This document shows, piece after piece, positions 8,328-15,860 of a stretch of DNA of 64,000 bases. The stretch covers positions 23,003-87,002 of the forward strand of contig CAZJVS010000019.1 in the NCBI GenBank assembly GCA_964549445.1. Reading direction: 5' to 3'. The DNA comes from SpSt-539 sp964549445 (GTDB lineage Bacteria > Planctomycetota > Phycisphaerae > UBA1845 > UTPLA1). The notes beneath the pieces were generated by a model that worked only from the letters and a program-made list of their open reading frames with translations, was not told the DNA's origin and did no database searches. Within the stretch, counting starts at the first letter, position 1; every line of letters starts with the position of its first letter. Both the position numbers and the translations under genes were made by a program.

Positions 8328-9546
8328 GGCTCATCCTTTCACTTCGGTCCCAATCCGCGCAGCGTTCGCTCGCCGCCGTTGCACGCCAGAGCGCCACATG
8401 CGCCTGGCCCAGCGACAATCCCGCATCGCCACAGGACACGATGCGATTTGTCAGCACTCGGAGACTGTTCTCAGCCAGTCGCCGGCTCAGCCGGCCGCGC
8501 AGCCGCTCGTTGACGAAGCAGCCGCCTGATAGCGCCACCGTTGAAATCCCTGTTCGCTCGCTGGCCCGCCGCACCGCGTCTGACAGCAGCCATGCGATCG
8601 TCTCGTGGAACCGGGCCGCGATTCGCTCAATCGGCTCACCCTCGCGCCGAGCCGCCACGATCTGCCGGATGGTCGGTTCGATGTGCAATTGCATGACGCC
8701 GGTTGACTCGTCGATCGCCGCCGGATACGGCTCAACCGAACCGCAACTCGCGGCCGCCGCCTCCAGAATTGCGGCCGCCCGCGACTGTTGATCGTTCACC
8801 GTGCATAGGCCCAGAAGAAACGCGACGGCGTCAAACACGCGCCCGAGGGACGACGTCAGCGGCGCATTCAGGCCCGCGTCGATCATGCGATTGACCAGCG
8901 CGACATCGGGCAATTCCGCCCCTGCGGGCCAGGCCTCGCGCCAGTCGTTGCCGTAGGCCATCCGCAGCAGTGCGGCTGCCGGTCGCCACGTCTGCGAAGC
9001 CGCCGCGTCGCCGCCGAGCAGCGGGAAATACGCGAGGTGCCCGAGCCGGTTCGCCTTGGCTCCGTCGCACCTCAATATTTCGCACCCCCACACTGCGCCG
9101 TCTTCGCCGTAGCCGCTCCCGTCGCATGCGACCCCGATCACGGGTTCGGAAGTTCCGTGCTCTGCCAGAACCGACGCGATATGCGCATGGTGATGCTGGA
9201 CGGCCACAATCTGCCGTCCTGCGAAGTGTGCCAAATGTGTCGAGTGATAGTGAGGGTGCAGATCGTGCGCAATGATCGGCGCTGGATCGCCGCTCAGCCG
9301 GCAGACACGCCCGACCAATCGCCGCATGTCCCGCAGCGCGCCGGGTTCCGTCAAATCGTCGAAACTCGCACTGAGCCGTGCCAACCCGTTTCCCAAGAGG
9401 CAGACCCGCGCGTGCAATTCCCCTCCGACGGCCACAATTGCCGGACTATCGGCCGAAGTGCGTGCGTCGCCCCCGACGCGCACCGTCGTCTCAAACAACT
9501 CGTAAGCGTCCGGTTCCATGGCGTGCACCGCGAAGAGACCTAGCAA
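8296..9546 (-). CDS. hypF: HypF-like carbamoyltransferase consisting only of the Kae1-like half
   Basis: Full HypF proteins are about 750 residues: acylphosphatase, zinc fingers, YrdC-like domain, then a Kae1-like carbamoyltransferase domain. This 416-residue protein has only the last part. It begins around AIVAVGGELHARVCLL and continues with the metal/nucleotide motifs HDLHPHYHSTHLA, VQHHHAHIASVLAEHG, GVACDGSGYGEDG and ALSGGCFVNERL. The frame starts with TTG; an ATG nine codons in is an alternative. The frame is closed by a stop about 30 codons upstream, and no acylphosphatase, zinc-finger or YrdC coding sequence is visible before it. It is first in the hydrogenase operon. It may work with a separately encoded N-terminal half, or cyanide ligand synthesis may differ. 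Confidence 0.85.
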   Translation of the reverse strand: MLGLFAVHAMEPDAYELFETTVRVGGDARTSADSPAIVAVGGELHARVCLLGNGLARLSASFDDLTEPGALRDMRRLVGRVCRLSGDPAPIIAHDLHPHYHSTHLAHFAGRQIVAVQHHHAHIASVLAEHGTSEPVIGVACDGSGYGEDGAVWGCEILRCDGAKANRLGHLAYFPLLGGDAAASQTWRPAAALLRMAYGNDWREAWPAGAELPDVALVNRMIDAGLNAPLTSSLGRVFDAVAFLLGLCTVNDQQSRAAAILEAAAASCGSVEPYPAAIDESTGVMQLHIEPTIRQIVAARREGEPIERIAARFHETIAWLLSDAVRRASERTGISTVALSGGCFVNERLRGRLSRRLAENSLRVLTNRIVSCGDAGLSLGQAHVALWRATAASERCADWDRSERMSRVPRCSGIGG

Positions 9547-9715
9547 TTCGCGGTCCGCAGCGCAATAAAGCCGACCGGTTGATTTTATTCGTACCCATCC
9601 GCTCCGATTTGCGTTTCGGCGGGCCCCAGATCATATTGCTCGTTCGAACGGCCACGGCGCCTGCGGGAAATTCCTCAACACATCGAAGAAAGCTCATGCA
9701 CCGCTCAGCCATCAG

Positions 9716-9731
9716 CGGCACGGCAATTGCT
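9716..9731 (+). promoter_or_regulatory. sigma-54 (-24/-12) promoter for malic enzyme
   Basis: The sequence CGGCACGGCAATTGCT matches the TGGCAC-N5-TTGCW consensus except for the first base. GG at 9717-9718 and GC at 9729-9730 are exactly 12 apart. Transcription would start near 9742, leaving a leader of about 33 bases to the malic enzyme ATG. Confidence 0.65.
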
Positions 9732-9774
9732 CTGTAGAACCTCCGTCAATTCTTCAACCCCGGAGGTCACCAAG

Positions 9775-11520
9775 ATGTCCACGATCACCAGCGAACCCCC
9801 CGCGACCAGTCACCGACTGACAGTCCCGTTCACCGGCCAGCGCCTGCTCCACGACCCCCGCTTCAACAAGGACGCCGCGTTCTCGGCTGCAGAGCGCCAA
9901 AATCTCCGTCTGCGCGGGCTACTTCCCGCAGCCGCCATGACGATCGAACAGCAGGTCGCGCTCGAGGTTGAACACCTCCGCGCGAAGTCCGACGACCTCG
10001 AAAAACTCATCGGGCTTCTCGCATTGCAAAACCGAAATGAGACCCTCTTCTATCGCGTGCTGATTGAGAATCTGCCCGAGTTGATGCCGCTGGTCTATAC
10101 GCCGACCGTCGGCCTCGCGTGCCAGCAATACAGTCACATCTTTCGCCAGCCGCGCGGACTCTGGATCACGCCCGACGACGTCGAATCGATTCCCGAGCTC
10201 CTTCGCAACTGCGGCCTGCATGACATCCGGCTGATCGTCGTCACCGACAACGAACGCATCCTCGGCCTCGGCGATCAGGGCGCTGGCGGCATGGGCATTC
10301 CCGTCGGAAAGATCACCCTGTACTGCGCCGCCGCCGGAATCCATCCCCGCAGCTGCCTCCCGATCAGTCTCGACGTCGGCACCGACAATCCAAAGCTGCT
10401 CGATGACCCCTACTACGTGGGATATCGCCACCGACGCCTGCGCGGAGCCGAATACGATGCCTTCATCGAGGCCTTCGTCGAAGGTGTCGTCGAGGTATTC
10501 CCCCGCGCGCTGGTGCAATGGGAGGACTTCTCAAAGGACAACGCCTTTTCCATCCTCGACCGCTATCGCAAGCGAATCACTTGCTTCGATGACGATATCC
10601 AGGGCACCGCCGCCGTCGTCCTCTCCGGCATCTACTCCGCGCTGCGTCTGACCGGTGGTCGCCTCGACCGCCAGCAGTTGCTCTTTCTCGGTGCCGGTGA
10701 GGCCGGCGTTGGAATCGGTCGGCTCGTGCGGGCGGCGATGCGCAAAGCCGGCATGAGCGAACCGGCCATACACCGCGCCCTGGTCTTCGCCGATTCCAAC
10801 GGCCTGCTGCACGAGGGCAGGACGATCCGGGAGCCGTTCAAGCGTGAATTCGCCCTCTCAGCGGCCGAACTCGACTCATTCGATGCGGCGGCCCTTACGG
10901 AGCCACGCGCCTTCGATCTGGCTGCTGCCGTTGCGCGGATCAAGCCGACGATTCTGATCGGTTCGACCGCCCAACCCGGTGCGTTCGGCGAAGCCGCAAT
11001 CCGCGCGATGGGTCAGTTCGTCGATCGGCCGGTGGTGTTTGCGTTGAGCAATCCCACGTCGAAGACCGAGTGTACGCCGGCGGAGGCGATCCATTGGACG
11101 AACGGGCGCGCAATCGTCGCGACCGGAAGCCCCTTCCCGCCCGTGCGATACGAGGGTAAGTCATTCGAGATCGGACAGGCCAACAACGCGTTCATATTCC
11201 CCGGCGTCGGCCTGGGCTGCATCCTCGCCGAAGCACGCGAAGTCACCGACGAGATGTTCCTCGCCGCGGCCGAAGCGCTGGCCGGGTGCGTCACCGACGA
11301 TCGCCTCGATCGAACGGCCGTCTACCCCGATCAGAGCGAACTCCGCGAGGCCAGCGCCCGGATTGCCGCCGCGGTGATTCGGACCGCCCGCCGCCAGAAT
11401 CTCGGACGGATCATTCCGGACGACCAGATTGATTCACTCGTGCGTGAGTCGATCTGGTATCCCGACTACCCCGCGTTCGATCCGCCGGCGACCACGCGGC
11501 GCGGTGAGTTGAATCGCTAA
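9775..11520 (+). CDS. maeA: NAD(P)-dependent malic enzyme, large eukaryote/MaeA type
   Basis: The enzyme oxidatively decarboxylates malate to pyruvate. At 581 residues it belongs to the long malic-enzyme class. Signatures include YTPTVGLACQQYSHIFRQPRG, VVTDNERILGLGDQGAGGMG (active site), CFDDDIQGTAAVVLSGI (metal and substrate site) and the dinucleotide motif FLGAGEAGVGIG. The ATG was chosen because a strong ribosome site (GGAGGT) lies 7 bases upstream; the longer open frame has no site. It stands alone between the divergent hydrogenase operon and the convergent NtrC gene, behind a sigma-54-like promoter. Pyruvate from this step could feed the oxidoreductase encoded downstream. Confidence 0.95.
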   Translation: MSTITSEPPATSHRLTVPFTGQRLLHDPRFNKDAAFSAAERQNLRLRGLLPAAAMTIEQQVALEVEHLRAKSDDLEKLIGLLALQNRNETLFYRVLIENLPELMPLVYTPTVGLACQQYSHIFRQPRGLWITPDDVESIPELLRNCGLHDIRLIVVTDNERILGLGDQGAGGMGIPVGKITLYCAAAGIHPRSCLPISLDVGTDNPKLLDDPYYVGYRHRRLRGAEYDAFIEAFVEGVVEVFPRALVQWEDFSKDNAFSILDRYRKRITCFDDDIQGTAAVVLSGIYSALRLTGGRLDRQQLLFLGAGEAGVGIGRLVRAAMRKAGMSEPAIHRALVFADSNGLLHEGRTIREPFKREFALSAAELDSFDAAALTEPRAFDLAAAVARIKPTILIGSTAQPGAFGEAAIRAMGQFVDRPVVFALSNPTSKTECTPAEAIHWTNGRAIVATGSPFPPVRYEGKSFEIGQANNAFIFPGVGLGCILAEAREVTDEMFLAAAEALAGCVTDDRLDRTAVYPDQSELREASARIAAAVIRTARRQNLGRIIPDDQIDSLVRESIWYPDYPAFDPPATTRRGELNR

Positions 11521-11551
11521 TGCATCGGTCGATCTCTGAGACGGCGCCGGC

Positions 11552-12958
11552 TTAGAGCTTGCCGCCGGTCGCGCTATCGACATCGACGCCGTGTTTCTGC
11601 AGTCGATACCGGAGTTGATCGCGGCTGAGATTGAGGAGCTTGCAGGCCTGTGTCTGGTTGTTCTTGGTGCGCGACAGGGCCTGGCGGATGAGGTGCAATT
11701 CAAGCTGCTCCAGCCGCTCGAGGTTGAAGCCCTCCAGCGGCAGCACGCAGTGTTGAAGCTCCCCCAGCCACCCCTGCGGCTGATCGCGGCCCAGCACGAT
11801 GTCTTCGACCCCGATCGACTCCTGCCGGCAGAGCAGCACCGCCCTCTCGAGCACGTTTCGCAGTTCCCGCACGTTGCCGGGCCATTCATAGCGGAGCAGC
11901 TTCTCGAACGCCGCTTTGTCGATCTTCGATACCTTTTTCTTGAACTCCGTCGCGAAGCGACCGACGAAGTGCTGTGCGAGCAACCGCACGTCGTCCCCCC
12001 GCGCTCGCAGCGGAGGCAGGTCCAGCGTCACCACGTTCAGCCGGTAAAGAAGGTCGCGGCGGAATTTGCCCTCTGCGATAGCCGCCTCGATATCCCGATT
12101 CGTGGCCGCGATCACGCGGACGTCGACCGAGATCTCCTGCGTCCCGCCGACGCGCCGGAAGCGGCGGTCCTCGAGAAACCTCAGCAGCTTCGCCTGCAGA
12201 CTGGGCGGCATGTCGCCGATCTCGTCCAGGAAGACCGTTCCGCCGTCGGCCAGTTCGAAAAGCCCCTTCTTCGTTGTCTTTGCGTCCGTGAAGGCCCCCC
12301 GCTCGTGGCCGAACAGCTCGCTCTCGAGCAGCGTCTCCGACAACGCCGTGCAGGTGACGTTAACAAACGGCTTCGGCGTGCGCTCCGACGCGTGGTGAAT
12401 CACGCGGGCGACAAGGTCCTTCCCGGTCCCCGTCTCGCCGCGCAGAAGCACCGTGCTCGCACCGCTGTGTGAGATCCGTTGAATTACATCCAGCAACCCG
12501 CGCGTCGCCGCATGCTGTCCGATGATGCTGTCGGTGCCAAATTGAGCCAGCAGCGTCTGTCGCAGCTCGCGGTTCTCGCGCCGCAACCGCGTCGTTTCGA
12601 GCGCCTTGGACACGACCAGGAGCAGATGATCCATCTGGAACGGCTTGGCAATGTAGTCATAGGCCCCGAGCTTCACCGCCTCCACAGCCCGCTCCAGCGA
12701 GCTGTAGGCCGTCAGCATGATCGCCACCGCGTCATGATCGCGTTTCTGCAGCCGGCGCAGAATGTCGAGCCCGGTCATGTCAGGCAGCTTGAAGTCGAGC
12801 AGGACGAGGTCAAAACCTCCGTTTTCCGGCGCCTCGAACAATCGCAAACCCGTCGCGCCGTCCTCGGCCTCCGAAACCTCGTATCCTTGTTCCTGCAGTT
12901 TCTGCCGCAGCGACCAGCGAATCAGCGATTCATCCTCAATGATCAGGACCCGAATCAT
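11552..12958 (-). CDS. NtrC-family sigma-54-dependent response regulator
   Basis: This 468-residue activator has three domains in order. The first is a receiver (IIEDESLIRW, phospho-Asp in LVLLDFKLPD, Lys in YIAKPFQ). The second is an AAA+ sigma-54 interaction domain with Walker A GETGTGKDL, the sigma-54-contacting GAFTDA loop and Walker B-type GGTVFLDEIGD. The third is a Fis-like helix-turn-helix (NQTQACKLLNLSRDQLRYRLQKHG). Its start overlaps the stop of the globin-coupled kinase gene by 4 bases, so the kinase is the likely partner. It is the only sigma-54 activator in the window, which makes it the first candidate to act at the sigma-54 promoters listed here. Confidence 0.95.
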   Translation of the reverse strand: MIRVLIIEDESLIRWSLRQKLQEQGYEVSEAEDGATGLRLFEAPENGGFDLVLLDFKLPDMTGLDILRRLQKRDHDAVAIMLTAYSSLERAVEAVKLGAYDYIAKPFQMDHLLLVVSKALETTRLRRENRELRQTLLAQFGTDSIIGQHAATRGLLDVIQRISHSGASTVLLRGETGTGKDLVARVIHHASERTPKPFVNVTCTALSETLLESELFGHERGAFTDAKTTKKGLFELADGGTVFLDEIGDMPPSLQAKLLRFLEDRRFRRVGGTQEISVDVRVIAATNRDIEAAIAEGKFRRDLLYRLNVVTLDLPPLRARGDDVRLLAQHFVGRFATEFKKKVSKIDKAAFEKLLRYEWPGNVRELRNVLERAVLLCRQESIGVEDIVLGRDQPQGWLGELQHCVLPLEGFNLERLEQLELHLIRQALSRTKNNQTQACKLLNLSRDQLRYRLQKHGVDVDSATGGKL

Positions 12959-14211
12959 GCGTCTCCCCCAAGCTCGATCGAGTCGGCCTCAAACGGGGTG
13001 CGCGACAACCCACCGGCGCGAGCCGGGGCCTTTGCCTGCCGGATCGGCATCCGAATCGTCACGGTCGTCCCCCGATTCCGCTCACTCGATAGTTCGATCG
13101 TGCCCCGCAGCGACTCCACGATCCGCTGGCAAATCGACAGTCCCAGTCCGGTGCCACGGGCCTTGGTCGTAAAGAACGGCTCGAATGCGCGCCGACAGAC
13201 ATCCTCGTCCATCCCGTGTCCCTCGTCCTCGACCGAGATGAGCACCTCGTCGCTTTCACCCACGGCACGAATGCGCACGCGGCCTCCGTCAGGCGAGGCA
13301 TGGGCTGCGTTCAGTAGGAGGTTCATCATCAGCTGCGCAATCTGTTGCTCGTCCGCCTCGATCGAAGGCGCGCCGTCGCAGACCACCTCCAACCGGATTC
13401 GGGTGAAAGCCGTCTCGCGTCCGAGCAGACGTGCCACGCGCTGGGCGATCGTCGAAATCTCGCACACGCGGATCTGCGGCTTGGTCGGCCGGGCATAGTC
13501 CAGTAGATCCTTGACGGTTCGATCCAACCGCGTGATCTGCCGCAGTATCTCCTCCAAAATCGGCCGGTGAGGATTATCACCCGCCGTCGAGTCACGGATA
13601 ACCTGAATCGCACCGCTGATTCCTGCGAGCGGGTTCTTGATCTCGTGCGCCAGCGACGCCGCGAGCTGCCCGATCTCAGCCAGGTGCTCCGCCCGCGAGA
13701 GCCGTTCGTGCAGCACCTTGCGTTCGACATCGCGGACCTGGTCCGTGTAGCGCTCCTTGTAACTTTCGAGCATGACCGCCGTTTCCAGCGCCAGCAGCTT
13801 GTGCAATGCCGACAGTTTTTTCTCGACGTCGGGAAACGAGGCGGCACGTATCAACCGTTGCAGTTCCTGCCATACGACTTCCATCGCGGCCGGCATGTAG
13901 TGCTGCGGCAGGCCGACCCGAACGTGAACATGTCCGATCGATTCCCGTTGCCGAAAATAGGCCTCGTCGTAGGTCCCGGAGAAGAGGGTCTTGAGCCAGT
14001 TGAGGAAATGTCCGCGAAGTCGGTCGAGTTGCGCCTGGCCCCCCGTGAATACCCGTCGGGCGTCCCGGTGTTTCAGGATTTCGTCGTAAAAACGCTGCAC
14101 GACTTCCGGCAGACCGGGCCCAAGCGGTCCCGCGAGCGACGCCAGATGCCGGGCGTCGTCCTTGGAGAACCGGACGTAACTCATCAGTTCGTCAATGATT
14201 GTGTCGGCCAC
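12955..14211 (-). CDS. globin-coupled sensor histidine kinase
   Basis: The N-terminal about 165 residues form a protoglobin-type sensor: FYDEILKH, FLNWLKTLFSGTYDEAYFRQR and IGHVHVRVGLPQHY, in which the second His (about residue 96 from this start) should be the proximal haem ligand. The kinase core follows, with LAHEIKNPLAGISGAIQVI as the H box and NLLLNAAHAS, EDEGHGMDED and GTGLGLSICQRIVE as ATPase motifs. I place the start at a GTG just before the globin A helix. An in-frame ATG 57 codons upstream would run through a sigma-54-like promoter on the other strand, and an ATG nine codons downstream is also possible. The ligand could be O2, NO or CO. Confidence 0.85.
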   Translation of the reverse strand: MADTIIDELMSYVRFSKDDARHLASLAGPLGPGLPEVVQRFYDEILKHRDARRVFTGGQAQLDRLRGHFLNWLKTLFSGTYDEAYFRQRESIGHVHVRVGLPQHYMPAAMEVVWQELQRLIRAASFPDVEKKLSALHKLLALETAVMLESYKERYTDQVRDVERKVLHERLSRAEHLAEIGQLAASLAHEIKNPLAGISGAIQVIRDSTAGDNPHRPILEEILRQITRLDRTVKDLLDYARPTKPQIRVCEISTIAQRVARLLGRETAFTRIRLEVVCDGAPSIEADEQQIAQLMMNLLLNAAHASPDGGRVRIRAVGESDEVLISVEDEGHGMDEDVCRRAFEPFFTTKARGTGLGLSICQRIVESLRGTIELSSERNRGTTVTIRMPIRQAKAPARAGGLSRTPFEADSIELGGDA

Positions 14212-14321
14212 GATCGCATTGTAACGGACGCGGTGAAGCACGCCCTGTCGCGGGAAAATCCGGCCCGCGTGACTTTCCGCGGTCGCCGCGATTGCCGGTG
14301 GCAAATCCACGTCATGCCGAC

Positions 14322-14337
14322 TGGCACGCAACATGCG
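14322..14337 (+). promoter_or_regulatory. sigma-54 (-24/-12) promoter for the lone receiver gene
   Basis: TGGCACGCAACATGCG has a perfect -24 half (TGGCAC) and a -12 half with ATGC in place of TTGC. The GG-GC spacing of 12 is correct. It lies 81 bases upstream of the receiver-like gene start and is divergent from the globin-coupled kinase. Confidence 0.5.
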
Positions 14338-14417
14338 ACGAGATGGCTCGGACGCGTGTCCCACGGCCCGGTAAATGGCCATTTCCGTGCCACGCGAGAT
14401 GGGTTGATGACGTAGCC

Positions 14418-14786
14418 ATGAAACAGTCCGTATTGATCGTCGAACCCGACCTGCTGACGCGCTGGTCGTTGAAAACCTACCTGGAGCCCTGGTTCACGGT
14501 CTACGCAAGCTCTGAGCCGGAGCAAGCAGGACGCGTTGCGGGAGAACGAGCGCTCGACGCGCTGATCGTTTCTGACGCCATCCCCAGCGCAGCCGTCCAA
14601 CAGATCGAACAAAAGGCGCGCTTCCGAAATCCGTGCGTCCGGATCATCCGTACGGTTTCCGGTCCCTCCTCTGCGGAAAAACCCGCAACGGAATCCGAAT
14701 ATCGACTCGAGAAGCCCTTCGAACTTGGCCAGCTTCGAAGTTTCCTCGGCGTTCCGGAGCCGGTCCGCAATGACAAGCATGGCTGA
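14418..14786 (+). CDS. small receiver-like regulator
   Basis: This 122-residue protein looks like a divergent CheY fold. It starts MKQSVLIVEPDLLTRWSLKTYL (acidic pocket), has ALIVSDAIPS where the phosphoacceptor Asp would sit, RTVS at the Thr position, and LEKPFELGQLRSFL with the conserved Lys-Pro near the C-terminus. It lacks an output domain. It lies divergent to the kinase/NtrC pair and upstream of the oxidoreductase operon, behind its own sigma-54-like promoter. It may be a feedback component, such as a phosphate sink, but that is inference. Confidence 0.7.
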   Translation: MKQSVLIVEPDLLTRWSLKTYLEPWFTVYASSEPEQAGRVAGERALDALIVSDAIPSAAVQQIEQKARFRNPCVRIIRTVSGPSSAEKPATESEYRLEKPFELGQLRSFLGVPEPVRNDKHG

Positions 14787-14842
14787 ACCATTGGCAGGGC
14801 AAACAGGCAGCCAGCACCGGCGTTTGCGAAAGTAACCCGAAT

Positions 14843-14858
14843 CGGAACGGAGCTTGCT
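14843..14858 (+). promoter_or_regulatory. sigma-54 (-24/-12) promoter for the oxidoreductase operon
   Basis: CGGAACGGAGCTTGCT matches the consensus at GG, AC and TTGCT, with C for T at the first base and A for C at the fourth. GG at 14844-14845 and GC at 14856-14857 are 12 apart. The start codon of the gamma/delta subunit lies 55 bases downstream. Confidence 0.5.
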
Positions 14859-14912
14859 TATAGGAGATGCGGAGGCCCGCCGCGTCGGACCCCGTTTGTG
14901 GAGAACCCGGGA

Positions 14913-15845
14913 ATGGTCACCGATTTCAAACTGCCGATTCGCGACGAACTCGGCTTCTGCAACATCCTGCTCTCCGCGCTCGGCGGCGACGGGGCCAACA
15001 TGGGCGCCAAACTGCTCTTCAAGATCGGCTGCACTCATTTCGGCCTTGATGGCGGCTACGACGCGCGCTACGGCTCTGAGAAGAAAGGCACCGCGACGGA
15101 TGTCTGCGTCCGCTTCTGCGACTGCGGTACGCCGGTCCGACAGTCCGGCCCGACCAACCGGGCCCATTTCCTGGTGGTCTTTCACGACAACCTGATCGCG
15201 CCGCTCGACCTCGGCTGCGGACTGCAGCCCGGCGCGATCTGCATCGTCAATACGATCCAATCTCCCGAACGAATTCGCGACGATCTCCGCCTGGCCGGCG
15301 GCAAGATCATCTGCGTCGATGCCACAAAGATCGCCGCCGAGTCCCGAAGCCGGCTCAACATGCCGCTGATGGCGATCCTGACGCACGAACTCGGCTTTCC
15401 GGACGATCTCATGAAGTCCGTCATCTCCAAGCAGTGGCCACGAGCGGCCTCGGTGAATACTGCGGCATTTGACCGCGCTCTAGTCGGCGTCTCTGCCGCG
15501 AGTTTCTCCGGCGGTGAGCGCCGCGCTCCGACCAAACCGAGCGCCGCCCGGGGGCCACTGGGATGGAAGAACATGCTGAACGGGGGGACGATCGACGCCC
15601 GCTACCACACCACCGCCGGTCGCGACAACCGCATTGCCGCGCTCGGCCGCGTGCCGACATTTAACGCGGGCGCATGCACCTCCTGTGGAATCTGCCTCAC
15701 CGTCTGTTCCGACCCGGGCGGCCTCATGTGGAACCAGGGCCGCATGACCGGCATCGATGATCGATTCTGCAAGGGCTGCATGCGCTGCGTCGAGGTTTGT
15801 CCAGACACAAAGCGCGGCAAAGCGCTGACATTTGGCGTGTCATAG
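14913..15845 (+). CDS. 2-oxoacid:ferredoxin oxidoreductase, fused gamma and delta (ferredoxin) subunits
   Basis: This 310-residue protein joins two normally separate subunits. Residues about 1-190 match the gamma subunit (ALGGDGANMGAKLLFKIG, GTATDVCVRFCDCGTPVRQ). The last 70 residues are a 2x[4Fe-4S] ferredoxin (CTSCGICLTVCSDPGG and CKGCMRCVEVCPDT). It would take electrons from the thiamine-diphosphate site of the next gene's product and pass them to ferredoxin. The ATG is preceded by GGAGA at suitable spacing; a GTG five codons earlier is an alternative. The gene lies 15 bases ahead of the alpha/beta gene. Confidence 0.9.
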   Translation: MVTDFKLPIRDELGFCNILLSALGGDGANMGAKLLFKIGCTHFGLDGGYDARYGSEKKGTATDVCVRFCDCGTPVRQSGPTNRAHFLVVFHDNLIAPLDLGCGLQPGAICIVNTIQSPERIRDDLRLAGGKIICVDATKIAAESRSRLNMPLMAILTHELGFPDDLMKSVISKQWPRAASVNTAAFDRALVGVSAASFSGGERRAPTKPSAARGPLGWKNMLNGGTIDARYHTTAGRDNRIAALGRVPTFNAGACTSCGICLTVCSDPGGLMWNQGRMTGIDDRFCKGCMRCVEVCPDTKRGKALTFGVS

Positions 15846-15860
15846 CAAGCGAGGACTCGA

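Noticed and set aside
14212..14382. N-terminal extension of the globin-coupled kinase from an upstream ATG.
   Set aside because: The extra 57 codons show no globin or other domain character and overlap a sigma-54-like promoter on the opposite strand.
14811..14828. CAGCACCGGCGTTTGCG as a further sigma-54 promoter before the oxidoreductase operon.
   Set aside because: The GG is replaced by AG and the spacing to GC is 13 rather than 12. The element at 14843 fits better.
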